The notes under the pieces: model-generated
What the model saw: only the letters and a program-made list of their open reading frames with translations
Database searches by the model: none
What the model was told of the DNA's origin: nothing
NCBI GenBank assembly: GCA_902779575.1
Contig: CACZBW010000006.1
Span: 62,001 to 126,000 of the forward strand
Direction: 5' to 3'
Origin: an uncultured Lachnospiraceae bacterium
Lineage (GTDB): Bacteria; Bacillota; Clostridia; Lachnospirales; Lachnospiraceae
DNA length: 64,000 nt
Position numbers and translations under genes: made by a program
In this document: in pieces, positions 24,152-32,520 of the stretch
Layout: the number at the start of each line of letters is the position of its first letter
Position numbering within the stretch: position 1 is the first letter of the stretch

Positions 24152-25714
24152 TTACTCAGACAGACCGCCGACTGCGTACAGTGCCGCATTCACCGCGTTG
24201 GTAACCGCATTGGAAGTGAAGGACGCGCCGCTCAGCGCGCTGATCTCATTGTCCGCGGACGTATCGCCCTTGACAAGTTCGAACTGGTCTACAGCCTTTC
24301 CGACGTACTGTTCGTAGAATTCCGGCTTCGTCGCGTTCATGCCGAGTCCTGCGGTCTCGCTGATGGACAGGAACTGGAGGCCGGTCACTTCCTTCTCAGA
24401 GGAGATACCCACGCTGACGGAAATATCTCCGCCGAATCCTTCCTTGCTCGTCACGTTGACAACGTAGCCGATTACATTGCCTGCCGCATCCAGGGCCGCA
24501 TAATTACCGTCATAGACAACCAGTCCGAACTGGCCGTCCGCGACTGTACCGTCTTCCGCGGTGAGCGATGCCGTTACAGCATCCAGATCCTCCGCCGCGG
24601 CAAATTCCGCAGCGTCCGGGCAGACCGCCGCGTAGGCAGCCGCTTTCGCTTTCAGTTCAGCCTCCTCGATCGGGCCCTTTGTCATCTCATAGATCACGCC
24701 CAGGAGCATGCCCGCGACCGCTGTGATGAGAACCAGCATGACCATGGGCTTGTAAACCTTGACGTCCATCTTCTGCCTGCCCACAAGCGCGTTCTTGCCG
24801 TAGCCGAAGGTGGTCGGCTTCGTCCAGCGCTCGATGAGCGGGACAAGCATATTCGTAATAATAATCGCGTAGGACATGCCTTCCGGAGAACTTCCGAGGG
24901 TACGCAGAAGTCCTGCAAAGAGGCCGATCGCGACCGCATAGACGATCTTCCCTTTCTTCGTGATCGGACTCGTGACATAATCCGTAGCCATGAAGAAAGC
25001 GCCGAGGATCAGTCCGCCGCTGCACAGCTGCGAAGCCAGGAAGGTCAGATCAAAACCGTGGCCGCCGAACAGGCCCTCGAAAATCAGGAAAGCGCAGATC
25101 ACGAGAAGCGGAATCTGCAGGGTAATCACTTTTCTCCAGAGCAGGTAGACGGCGCCGAGCAGCAGGGCGACAACGGAAACTTCTCCGATGCAGCCGTCCA
25201 CAAAACCGAGAAAAGCGGCCGGCAGGTTGATGGTCTTCCCGCTTCTGAGAAGAGCAAGCGGCGTCGCGCCTGAAACGCTGTCCACCGCGTAGTCCCCCAT
25301 AAAACCGGCGAAAGAAATCAGCAGAAAGCATCTTGCCGCCAGCGCGGGATTCATGAAATTCTGTCCGAGCCCGCCGAAGAACTGCTTGACGAACACCACC
25401 GCGAAAAGGCTGCCGAGAGCCGGAATCCACAGCGGAACCTTGGGCGGAAGACAGAGACCGAGCAGCAGTCCTGTCACCAGGGCGCTGCCGTCCATGACCG
25501 TCACCTTCTGCCCTGTAAGCTGCTCAAACATGTACTCTGACAGAATCGCCGTACCCACAGATACCAGCAGGATCAGCGCGGCATATATCCCGAAACGGTA
25601 TATGCCGAACAAAGCTGCCGGAGCCAGGGCAATTGCGACATCGTACATGATAGTGGCAGATGTCTCCCGGTCACGCACATGGGGCGACGAGGAAACATGA
25701 TATAATCCATCCAC
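24152..25714 (-). CDS. RnfD-RnfG fusion protein
   Basis: One 520-residue polypeptide joins two normally separate Rnf subunits. Residues about 1-310 are RnfD: SPHVRDRETSATIMYDV, about nine membrane helices, and SVSGATPLAL, where Thr151 is the expected FMN site. After a short linker a further membrane helix (about 324-342) starts an RnfG-like part: GPIEEAELKAKAAAY, FGGDISVSVGI, SISETAGLGMNA and ALSGASFTSNAV, with Ser498 in the FMN-accepting position instead of Thr. The reading frame is continuous through the joint. A GTG start at 25712-25714 with GGAGGG seven bases upstream is chosen; ATG codons upstream lie in the leader. First gene of the operon after the promoter at 25865. Confidence 0.92.
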   Translation of the reverse strand: MDGLYHVSSSPHVRDRETSATIMYDVAIALAPAALFGIYRFGIYAALILLVSVGTAILSEYMFEQLTGQKVTVMDGSALVTGLLLGLCLPPKVPLWIPALGSLFAVVFVKQFFGGLGQNFMNPALAARCFLLISFAGFMGDYAVDSVSGATPLALLRSGKTINLPAAFLGFVDGCIGEVSVVALLLGAVYLLWRKVITLQIPLLVICAFLIFEGLFGGHGFDLTFLASQLCSGGLILGAFFMATDYVTSPITKKGKIVYAVAIGLFAGLLRTLGSSPEGMSYAIIITNMLVPLIERWTKPTTFGYGKNALVGRQKMDVKVYKPMVMLVLITAVAGMLLGVIYEMTKGPIEEAELKAKAAAYAAVCPDAAEFAAAEDLDAVTASLTAEDGTVADGQFGLVVYDGNYAALDAAGNVIGYVVNVTSKEGFGGDISVSVGISSEKEVTGLQFLSISETAGLGMNATKPEFYEQYVGKAVDQFELVKGDTSADNEISALSGASFTSNAVTNAVNAALYAVGGLSE

Positions 25715-25864
25715 AATAATCCCTCCTATTTTCAGTTTTTTCCGGCCGGAACACATCCGCTTCCGCATTCTCTCTGAACCGGCCGGTTTCCATTTCCGTG
25801 CAGGGGTGAACAGTTACAGCCGCCCGGAAACCGCAATGAGCGCAGTTTCCCACAGTTAAACTCT

Positions 25865-25893
25865 ATTTTATAGAAAACAGGCTGAAAAAGCAA
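25865..25893 (-). promoter_or_regulatory. Probable promoter of the rnf operon
   Basis: On the minus strand -35 TTGCTT (25888-25893), 17-base spacer and -10 TAAAAT (25865-25870). It gives a leader of about 145 bases containing two CCGGCCGG blocks (near 25743 and 25785) that could pair. No FMN riboswitch sequence was found in the leader. Confidence 0.6.
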
Positions 25894-26035
25894 CCTTTCC
25901 TGTGCTTTTCTGTCATTCGTTCTATCCCGCAGGCTGATATGCGGAACGGCCGGGCATTGTGCAATGCCCGGCCGCAGAAATATCCTGTCTTCCGCATTTT
26001 GATAATGTAAAAACGATGAAAAGCATAATTACAGC
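25894..26035. other. Intergenic region between the rnf promoter and the AEC transporter gene
   Basis: Holds a 13-base hairpin, CGGCCGGGCATTG (25947-25959) with CAATGCCCGGCCG (25962-25974). It lies downstream of the AEC transporter stop and may end that transcript, although no clear T-run follows on either strand. No gene seen. Confidence 0.5.
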
Positions 26036-26974
26036 TCACATAATTCCCAGGGACGAAGCTGCGACAATCCAGAAAAAAATTGAGAAAATAGAAGCCAGCG
26101 TTGTGGCAACAACGAGTTCTCCCGCCAGTTCCCCGTCTCCTCCCATATTTTCCGCCATGGAAACAGAAGATACGGCTGTCGGCGCGCCGAAATAGATAAA
26201 AAGAATAAACCACTGAAGGCCCCGGAAGCCCAGAGCCGTCGCGCAGACAGTGACAAGGGCGGGCACGATGGCAAGCTTCAGGGCAAGCACAAGGAGAATG
26301 CTTTTCCTGTTGCCCCGGACGGACGTCAGCTGCATCCTCGCGCCCAGAACGCAAAGGGCCATGGGCGTGGTACACGCCGCGAGCGCCGCTATGGGAGAAG
26401 AAACCGCCGCGGGCAGCCGGATGCCGAGGAGGCGGAAAAGGAGTCCCGCCAGAATACCGTCAATCAGAGGGTTCGCGGCGATATCCTTCAGAATCTTCCA
26501 AAGGCTTACCTTCCCTCCCCCGAAAAGAGACAGGACCACCACCGCCATGACATTGTACATGGGGATGCTGACGAGCATCATCAGGGAACTGAGGGCGGTC
26601 CCCTCCGCCCCGAAAAGGCTTGTGGTCAGGGGTATGCTGAAAAGGGCATAGTTCCCCCTGAAGATGGCCTGGATCATCACGCCTCTTCTGGCATCTTCGG
26701 ATTCAATCCGGGGAATCGCAAGGATAAGGAGACCGATCAGCAGCAGCAGGCCCGCCACAGCGAATACCACCATCCCGGGGCTGAAATTCATCCCGCTTTC
26801 TATGCCCGTGATATTGCGGAACATCAGCAGCGGAAAAAAAGCCCTGAAAAGCAGCTTGTTCAGCTTCGTAAGAAATGGTCCGTCCGCCAGTCCCGCCTTC
26901 CGGATAATCATCCCGAACAGGATGTAGATCATAAAGGGAACGACTGCATTTGCCGCGATAATAAAACTGCTCAT
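26036..26974 (-). CDS. AEC family transporter (auxin efflux carrier-like)
   Basis: Predicted ten-helix membrane carrier of 312 residues; bacterial AEC members export or import carboxylic acids such as malate. The N-terminal half (FIIAANAVVPFMIYILFG, NKLLFRAFFPLLMFRNI) and the second half (NPLIDGILAGLLFRLLG, ALCVLGARMQL, APTAVSSVSMAENMGGDGELAGELV) match the inverted-repeat layout of the family. ATG at 26974 overlaps the end of the glycerophosphodiesterase gene by four bases, so the two are co-translated. The substrate is unknown. Confidence 0.88.
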   Translation of the reverse strand: MSSFIIAANAVVPFMIYILFGMIIRKAGLADGPFLTKLNKLLFRAFFPLLMFRNITGIESGMNFSPGMVVFAVAGLLLLIGLLILAIPRIESEDARRGVMIQAIFRGNYALFSIPLTTSLFGAEGTALSSLMMLVSIPMYNVMAVVVLSLFGGGKVSLWKILKDIAANPLIDGILAGLLFRLLGIRLPAAVSSPIAALAACTTPMALCVLGARMQLTSVRGNRKSILLVLALKLAIVPALVTVCATALGFRGLQWFILFIYFGAPTAVSSVSMAENMGGDGELAGELVVATTLASIFSIFFWIVAASSLGIM

Positions 26975-28044
26975 AGTTCTCCCCAGCCGTTTCCATCCGG
27001 CAGAAATCTTTCAAAAATACCGACGCCCCGCTCTCTCTCCACGATATCCAGCTCCTCCTGGCTGCGAATCGTCCAGCTGACCTGGCGGACGCCGAGCAGG
27101 TAGCTCAGGCGGATCGCGAGATTGCCGCGGTCCGCGTACTTGCAGGCAATAAAATCCGGATGCGTGCGCAGATCAGTCGCCACGCACCACATGCCGAAGG
27201 TGGAAATGCGGCCCCAGTCCCGCACGGCGCTTTTGCTCTTTGTGAAATTCTCTGTCAGCTGTCCGTAGAGTACGTCCGGCCGGTTCTTCCGGAACCAGAG
27301 AACGGACCTGGGATCAAAGCTCTCCACGCAGTAATTCAGAGCGGGGTAACGGTCGATCAGCTCCATGACCTTTTCACACAGGCTGCTGTAAGTCTGATCC
27401 GTCGCTTTCAGCTCGATAATCAGGGGAAGGCAGAGCGCTTCCGTGTCCGGACTGTCCCCCGCTCTCCCGGTGCTTTTCTTCCACACGGAATCCCTGCGCG
27501 GCAGCAGCCAGGAGCGGATACCGGTTTTTTCCCGTTCCCTTGTCGTTTCCGCCCGCGAAGAGGTATAAAGCTCCAGAACCTCGCTCAGTTCAGGGATCTT
27601 TTCGTCCGTCCCGAGCAGCGTATAGCGGTCAAGCTCCTCCCGGGTCAGCTGCTCGACGTCCCCTTCCCTTCCGGTCATGCGCAGGAGATTCGAATCATGT
27701 ACCACGGGCAGGCTTCCGTCCTTCGCAAGGTGGACATCCAGTTCCGCGCCGAAACCGTACTGCACCGCCCGCTCAAAGGCAGACATCGAATTCTCCGGAA
27801 TCAGGATATCTCCGGCCTTCTGAATCTTTCTCACGTCATCCCTCCACAGAGGGGTCGATAACTCATTTTTCGGATAGCGCGACGCGGACCTGGGCTGTTC
27901 AAAATATCCCCTGTGGGCATAGCGGAATCCCGCGAGGTTTCTCCAGCTGTTGTTCTTCCTTCTGTGTGAAAATCCCTTAACCGCAGCTTCCCGCGTCCGG
28001 GATGCGCCTGCTCCGGCAGCGCCGGAATTTGTCATTTCTCCCAT
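26971..28044 (-). CDS. Glycerophosphodiester phosphodiesterase
   Basis: Hydrolyses glycerophosphodiesters to glycerol-3-phosphate and an alcohol. The catalytic core is present: RYAHRGYF, IPENSMSAFERAVQYGFGAELDVHLAKDG and LPVVHDSNLLRMTG, with the general acid/base His in HRG and metal-binding Glu/Asp in ELDVH and PEN. The 357-residue product is longer than the usual 250. The extra length is a charged N-terminus of about 35 residues and a basic insert at about 160-207 (SRAETTREREKTG, WLLPRRDSVWKKS). No signal peptide, so cytoplasmic. The start is uncertain; ATG codons at 28044 and 28035 are close together. It overlaps the AEC gene by four bases. Confidence 0.88.
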   Translation of the reverse strand: MGEMTNSGAAGAGASRTREAAVKGFSHRRKNNSWRNLAGFRYAHRGYFEQPRSASRYPKNELSTPLWRDDVRKIQKAGDILIPENSMSAFERAVQYGFGAELDVHLAKDGSLPVVHDSNLLRMTGREGDVEQLTREELDRYTLLGTDEKIPELSEVLELYTSSRAETTREREKTGIRSWLLPRRDSVWKKSTGRAGDSPDTEALCLPLIIELKATDQTYSSLCEKVMELIDRYPALNYCVESFDPRSVLWFRKNRPDVLYGQLTENFTKSKSAVRDWGRISTFGMWCVATDLRTHPDFIACKYADRGNLAIRLSYLLGVRQVSWTIRSQEELDIVERERGVGIFERFLPDGNGWGEL

Positions 28045-28303
28045 AACTGTCTCTCAGATTCCTCCCTTGCCGGCAACCGCCGGTTTCCCTGGTCAACGCG
28101 CTGCCCAGCGGATCTGTATCCTGTTTCCTTCCTGCGCGCCGAATGCGCTGCGCTCTTCCGGCCGCGCTTCATACCGGAGCGAAATTCTCTCCTGTCCCCG
28201 GGAGCCTTGAGGCCTCCGGCCTGCTCTTCCCTCTGAGGCGGAAGATGGAACCCCTGTCTCCGGGAGCGCTGAGCTCTCTGCACGCTGCATTTAAGCGGAA
28301 AGA

Positions 28304-29632
28304 TTACATCTCCTCAAATGCCTCCAGCCCCTTCTTTACCGTATCCTGCGAATCCCCGTGCTTTACAAACTGCATCGTCACGAAGGAAGCCGCGGTGAAA
28401 GCGGCTGCATAGATGAACAGCACGTTGTAGCTGACATTCTTCATAAGAAATCCGGCAAAAATCGGCGTGACGGTCTGGGCTGCCATGGAAAAGGTATAGT
28501 AATATCCCGTAAATTTCCCGACATCGCTCCCTCTGCACATTTCCACGATCATCGGCAGGGAATTGACGTTGATAAAAGCCCAGGCGATGCCCACCAGGGC
28601 AAAGAGCCCGTAAAGAACCGGCGAAAAACCCTTTCCCGTGAGCGTCCAGGCGAAACATGCGGCAAAGGCCGCGGTGATTGCAAGCACGCCGGCCAGAATC
28701 GTCTTTTTCCGCCCGATCTTCGAAGCGATCAGACCGACCGGGATGTAAGAGCAGATCGCCCCCAGCGTGGCAATCGTAAGGCAGAGGGAAGCCGCGCCCA
28801 GGGACATCCCCCAGACCCTGTTCGCATAAGTGGTAAACCAGGTCTCCATGGCATTGTAGCCGATAAACCACAGCGCGATGGAAAAGAGCAGGAAGACCAT
28901 GCTGCGCTTCACGGGGGCAGGCAGTCTTTCCTGGCCCGACGCATCCACAACCGTCAGGTTTTCTTCCGGATGCGCCTTCTCATACTCCCGCATCTCCCTG
29001 CTGATCTCGGGCTCCCGGATCGAGACCATCACGATCAGCAGCGATACAAGCATGATCGCGCCCACGATCAGAAACAGGGGAACATAGGAAACATGGTCGA
29101 GGTTCCCAGTCCGCTTCGCGCTGTAGAGAAAAGTAGTAATCACAAGATAAAGGATGCCGCCCAGCGCCCCCATCAGGTTGATAATGGCGTTGGCTTTCGA
29201 ACGCAGAGGTTTCGGCGTGATATCCGGCATCATGGCGACCGCCGGAGAACGGTAAGTACCCATTATCACCAGCAGGACCAGCAGGACTCCGACAAAGGCG
29301 CCGAGCTTCCATGAGGCGGACGCGGCGAAATAGCTGTTGTCCAGGAAGGGAAGGAACTGCATCAGCAGCACCGCCCCGAGCGTGCCGAAAAGAATGAAGG
29401 GCCTTCTTCGTCCCATCGGGCTGGCGCAGCGGTCGGATATCGCTCCGAAAAGCGGCAGCAGGAAGAGGGCCAGGACATTGTCCGCCGCCATGATGGCGCC
29501 GGAGAAGGTCTCGTTCATATGAAATGTATTCGTGAGGATCAGCGGTATTACATTATTGTACATCTGCCAGAACGTGCAGATCGAAAAAAAGGCAAAACCG
29601 CACAGCACCGTCCTTCTGACATTCAGTTTCAT
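28304..29632 (-). CDS. MFS transporter, SLC45/GPH-like
   Basis: Twelve-helix carrier of 442 residues. The first half has the MFS loop GAISDRCASPMGRRRPFILFG between TM2 and TM3, a pattern shared with SLC45 and glycoside-pentoside-hexuronide carriers, and GTYRSPAVAMMPDITPKPLRSKAN in TM4-5. The second half has GLIASKIGRKKTIL. Related proteins move sugars with H+ or Na+. The ATG at 29632 follows AAAGGA. It is flanked by intergenic spaces on both sides, so it is probably transcribed alone. Substrate unknown. Confidence 0.87.
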   Translation of the reverse strand: MKLNVRRTVLCGFAFFSICTFWQMYNNVIPLILTNTFHMNETFSGAIMAADNVLALFLLPLFGAISDRCASPMGRRRPFILFGTLGAVLLMQFLPFLDNSYFAASASWKLGAFVGVLLVLLVIMGTYRSPAVAMMPDITPKPLRSKANAIINLMGALGGILYLVITTFLYSAKRTGNLDHVSYVPLFLIVGAIMLVSLLIVMVSIREPEISREMREYEKAHPEENLTVVDASGQERLPAPVKRSMVFLLFSIALWFIGYNAMETWFTTYANRVWGMSLGAASLCLTIATLGAICSYIPVGLIASKIGRKKTILAGVLAITAAFAACFAWTLTGKGFSPVLYGLFALVGIAWAFINVNSLPMIVEMCRGSDVGKFTGYYYTFSMAAQTVTPIFAGFLMKNVSYNVLFIYAAAFTAASFVTMQFVKHGDSQDTVKKGLEAFEEM

Positions 29633-29653
29633 ATCGTCCTTTCCTTCCTTTCC

Positions 29654-29744
29654 GGCTTCTTCCGCAGAAATGCGGATAAATCATCAAAACTCGGCTCCGG
29701 CAGAATGCTTTTCAGGCTTCTTCCGCGGAAATACGGATAAATCA
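29654..29744. repeat. Direct repeat, 30 bp, two copies
   Basis: GGCTTCTTCCGC(A/G)GAAAT followed by (G/A)CGGATAAATCA occurs at 29654-29683 and 29715-29744, with a period of 61 bases and three mismatches at most. It lies between the MFS gene and the end of the P-ATPase gene. TTCCGCGGAA in the second copy is palindromic. Confidence 0.7.
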
Positions 29745-29796
29745 GCATTGCCGGGCTGTTCTGTTTCCGCCGCCGGGAATGATTTCTCCCTGTCCT

Positions 29797-31686
29797 TTAC
29801 TGCCCCGTCTTTCTGCTGAGCAGCCTCATGGCGTTCAGGATACAGATAATCAGAACGCCCACGTCTCCGAAGATCGCCACCCACATATTGGCATAGCCAA
29901 GGGCTCCGAGAAGCAGGATAACCGCCTTCACGGCCAGGGCAAAAATAATGTTCCCCCGGATGATTCCCATCGTTTTGCGTGAAATACGGACGGTGGAGGC
30001 GATCTTACCCACATCGTCATCCATGAGCACGATATCCGCGGCTTCAATGGCGGCATCGGAGCCCATCGAGCCCATCGCGATCCCGACGTCCGACCGCATC
30101 AGGGCAGGGGCGTCATTGATCCCGTCGCCGGCAAAGGCAAGCTTGTTTTTCCCGGTCTGCTCCGCGAGAAGCTTCTCCAGTTCCTCGACTTTTTCTCCGG
30201 GCAGAAGTTCCGCCCGCACTTCGTCGATCCCGATCTCCCGCGCGACGGCCTGCGCCGCCTTTTCCCGGTCGCCGGACAGCATGACGGTTTTCCGGATCCC
30301 GGCCGCTTTCATATCGCAGACAGCTTCCTTCACGCCGTCCTTGATACTGTCAGAGATTACAACCGTACCCGCAAAACGCCCGCCCCGGGCCAGGTAAACC
30401 ACCGTACCCGCTGAACCGCTCATCGTAAAGTCAATCCCGTTCTCCCGCATCAGCTTCGCGTTTCCGGCCAGAACCTCTTCCCCGTCAATACAGGTATGAA
30501 TTCCGGATCCGGTGATCTCCTCCGCATGGGCGATCCGTCCGCTGTCAATACTCCTGCCGTATGCTTCCAGAATGGACTGGGCGATCGGATGGTTGGAGTA
30601 GTATTCCGCGTAAGCGGCCAGCTCCAGAAGTTCTTCCTCCGCCTTCTCTCCGGCCTGAACCGGGAGAAGCTCCGTTACCCGGAATTCTCCTTTTGTCAGC
30701 GTCCCGGTCTTGTCAAAAACGATCGTCGTAACCTGGGACATAGCCTCCAGATAGTTGCTCCCTTTCACAAGAACGCCGATACGGGAGGCTGCGCCGATTC
30801 CGCCGAAAAAGCCGAGCGGGACCGAAATCACTAGCGCGCAGGGGCAGGAAACCACAAGGAATATGCAGGCCCTGCGGACCCAGGAAATCCAGACCTCCGA
30901 TCCCCCGCCCAGGAACAGCGGCGGAAGAAGCGCCAGCGCCACGGCGCAGATGGTTACAAAAGGAGTATACACCTTCGCAAAGCGCGTGACAAAGTTTTCT
31001 ACATGTGTTTTCTTCTCCGTCGCGGTTTCCACCATCTCCAGAATCCTGGAAACCGTGGAATCCTCGTAAGCCTTTGTCGTCTGCACCTTCAGGGTTCCCT
31101 GTCCGTTCACGCAGCCTGAGATGACAGCCTCCCCGGGTCTGACCGCGCGCGGGACGGGCTCGCCGGTGAGCGCCGCGGTATCCAGCATGGACTCGCCCTC
31201 AAGAACCACTCCGTCCAGAGGAACTTTCTCGCCGGGTTTGATAATGATCGTATCCCCGATCTCCACCTCATCCGGATCCACTTCCTCCACTTCCCCATCC
31301 CGGAACAGATTTGCATACTCCGGGGCGATACTCATCAGCTCGGAAATGGAATTGCGGCTCTTCCCTGTGGCGTAGTTCTGAAAAAGCTCGCCGATCTGAT
31401 ACAGCAGCATGACAGCGACCGCCTCCGGGTATTCTCCGATCCCGAAAGCGCCGATGGTTGCCACCATCATCAGAAAACTTTCGTCAAACAGCTCTCCGTG
31501 GGAGATATTCCGGACCGCCTTCAGCAGAACGTCATAGCCGACAATCAGATAGGGGACCAGGGCAAATAGAAATCCGAGCCAGCCTCTTCCCTCAAATACT
31601 CCCGCGTGCATGCAGATCTCCAGAATGACAAAGAGAACCGCAGCCGCCAGAATCCGGGCCAGCCATTTTTTCTGTTTCTTATTCAT
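29797..31686 (-). CDS. Heavy-metal P-type ATPase, Zn/Cd/Pb type
   Basis: P1B efflux pump that uses ATP to export divalent metals. Key residues: TGEPVP (actuator, 174-179), SCPC (280-283) in the metal channel, DKTGTLTKGE with phospho-acceptor Asp325, the NHPIA motif, and GDGINDAPAL hinge. The last helices contain Lys in ALAVKAVILL and Asp in IFGDVGV, the pair typical of ZntA/CadA rather than copper pumps. Length 629 with no N-terminal metal-binding domain; that domain is supplied by the separate 73-residue HMA protein encoded just upstream. Both are downstream of an ArsR/SmtB-like operator at 32192. Confidence 0.93.
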   Translation of the reverse strand: MNKKQKKWLARILAAAVLFVILEICMHAGVFEGRGWLGFLFALVPYLIVGYDVLLKAVRNISHGELFDESFLMMVATIGAFGIGEYPEAVAVMLLYQIGELFQNYATGKSRNSISELMSIAPEYANLFRDGEVEEVDPDEVEIGDTIIIKPGEKVPLDGVVLEGESMLDTAALTGEPVPRAVRPGEAVISGCVNGQGTLKVQTTKAYEDSTVSRILEMVETATEKKTHVENFVTRFAKVYTPFVTICAVALALLPPLFLGGGSEVWISWVRRACIFLVVSCPCALVISVPLGFFGGIGAASRIGVLVKGSNYLEAMSQVTTIVFDKTGTLTKGEFRVTELLPVQAGEKAEEELLELAAYAEYYSNHPIAQSILEAYGRSIDSGRIAHAEEITGSGIHTCIDGEEVLAGNAKLMRENGIDFTMSGSAGTVVYLARGGRFAGTVVISDSIKDGVKEAVCDMKAAGIRKTVMLSGDREKAAQAVAREIGIDEVRAELLPGEKVEELEKLLAEQTGKNKLAFAGDGINDAPALMRSDVGIAMGSMGSDAAIEAADIVLMDDDVGKIASTVRISRKTMGIIRGNIIFALAVKAVILLLGALGYANMWVAIFGDVGVLIICILNAMRLLSRKTGQ

Positions 31687-31861
31687 ATCTTCTCTCCATG
31701 CCCGGGCAGCCGCGACTCAGGCCGCCGCCGCAGGGCTTTTCTGTAATAATCCTGAATCTCTCCCGGCGCTTCCGCGGTTCAGACAGACCGCCGCTTCCGG
31801 GCTCTATCGCACAAGCGGCACAGGCTGTCTCAGCCTGCGCCGCGCTTTGTCCCCTCAATCG

Positions 31862-32083
31862 TCAGATTGCCGTAACTTCCATATCCGGTTCCAGTCTGCG
31901 GCAGGCAGCCAGAACCTTCTCCACGACGCCGTCCATATCGGCTTCATCCGCCTCCACTGTCAGTTTCTGCATCATGTAGTTCACTTTTGCATCCTTCACG
32001 CCGCTGATCTCCTTGATCGATTCCTCCAGCTTCAGGGCACAGTTCGCGCAGTCAATCTCGTTCAGCTTAAACTTCTTTTTCAT
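31862..32083 (-). CDS. Heavy-metal-associated (HMA) domain protein
   Basis: A 73-residue ferredoxin-like metal-binding protein consisting only of an HMA domain. The metal site is DCANC at residues 11-15 (Cys12, Cys15), followed by ALKLEESIKEISGVKDAKVNY, the usual helix and strand. ATG at 32081-32083 is preceded by GGAGGAG. It lies about 175 bases upstream of the P-ATPase gene and likely forms an operon with it, taking the place of the missing N-terminal domain of the pump as chaperone or metal-loading module. The acidic Asp next to the motif (DCANC) fits Zn/Cd-type HMA domains. Confidence 0.88.
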   Translation of the reverse strand: MKKKFKLNEIDCANCALKLEESIKEISGVKDAKVNYMMQKLTVEADEADMDGVVEKVLAACRRLEPDMEVTAI

Positions 32084-32191
32084 AATCTCTCCTCCGCAGC
32101 AATGCAGTTCATTTCCGGTTCCCGGACCGGAACATGGTTCTTTTACAGTTCGAACGCAAACATATGACGGGATTATCTGAAAAAAGTCTCT

Positions 32192-32229
32192 CATATGAAC
32201 ATATGATCATATGAGCGCTCATTCATATG
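32192..32229. promoter_or_regulatory. ArsR/SmtB-like operator with repeated CATATG
   Basis: CATATG occurs at 32192, 32200, 32208 and 32224; the first three are spaced exactly eight bases apart, and the last two flank the palindrome AGCGCT (32214-32219). The alternating TGAAC/TGATC/TGAGC context resembles the imperfect inverted repeats bound by ArsR/SmtB metal sensors. It starts just downstream of the predicted transcription start of the HMA/P-ATPase operon, so a bound repressor would block transcription. No ArsR gene lies in the window. Confidence 0.55.
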
Positions 32230-32241
32230 TTTTCTGACTAG

Positions 32242-32270
32242 ATAGTAATACAGAACGCGGTGAAATGCAA
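32242..32270 (-). promoter_or_regulatory. Probable promoter of the HMA/P-ATPase operon
   Basis: On the minus strand -35 TTGCAT (32265-32270), 17-base spacer, -10 TACTAT (32242-32247). The expected start is near 32235, at the edge of the CATATG operator. Confidence 0.6.
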
Positions 32271-32366
32271 GCGGAAAATGCAGAAAATCTTCAGGAGAGC
32301 GATGCCTGAGCCTGATATGAATGGAGCTGTGAACAGAGAACGGTCCGGCAGGACGGAAATTTCCCC

Positions 32367-32410
32367 AAAAACAGCGCAGGCGCCAGAGATTCAACTCCCT
32401 GACGCCTGCT
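32367..32410 (-). terminator. Rho-independent terminator of the cinA-like gene
   Basis: On the minus strand a stem of about 15 base pairs with one bulge (32395-32410 with 32373-32388) is followed by TTTTT (32367-32371). It lies about 110 bases past the CinA stop. Confidence 0.6.
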
Positions 32411-32449
32411 GCTATAGGTTCTCCGTAAGGAGGAAAATGTTAAAAATAA

Positions 32450-32520
32450 GGGAAACGCTGATTTACTCTGAATGACAGATATTTATACCCTGGAAACTCT
32501 GATAGATCAATGTTTCCTTA
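32450..32520. repeat. GGAAACACTGAT hairpin repeat, diverged copy 3
   Basis: Two GGAAAC(G/T)CTGAT motifs (near 32453 and 32492) precede ATCAATGTTTCCTTAG (32507-32522). The right half is nearly identical to the hairpins at 3261 and 4004. The stem GGAAACTCTGAT/ATCAATGTTTCC ends in the stop codon of the CinA gene, so the mRNA 3' end would carry it. Confidence 0.6.

Noticed and set aside
25715-25870. FMN riboswitch in the rnf leader
   Set aside because: Looked for because of the flavin theme; the conserved RFN blocks are not there, only two CCGGCCGG palindromes.
28032-28283. Small minus-strand gene between the MFS and glycerophosphodiesterase genes
   Set aside because: Arg/Gln/Glu-rich translation without ribosome site; overlaps the start of the phosphodiesterase gene; more likely leader DNA.
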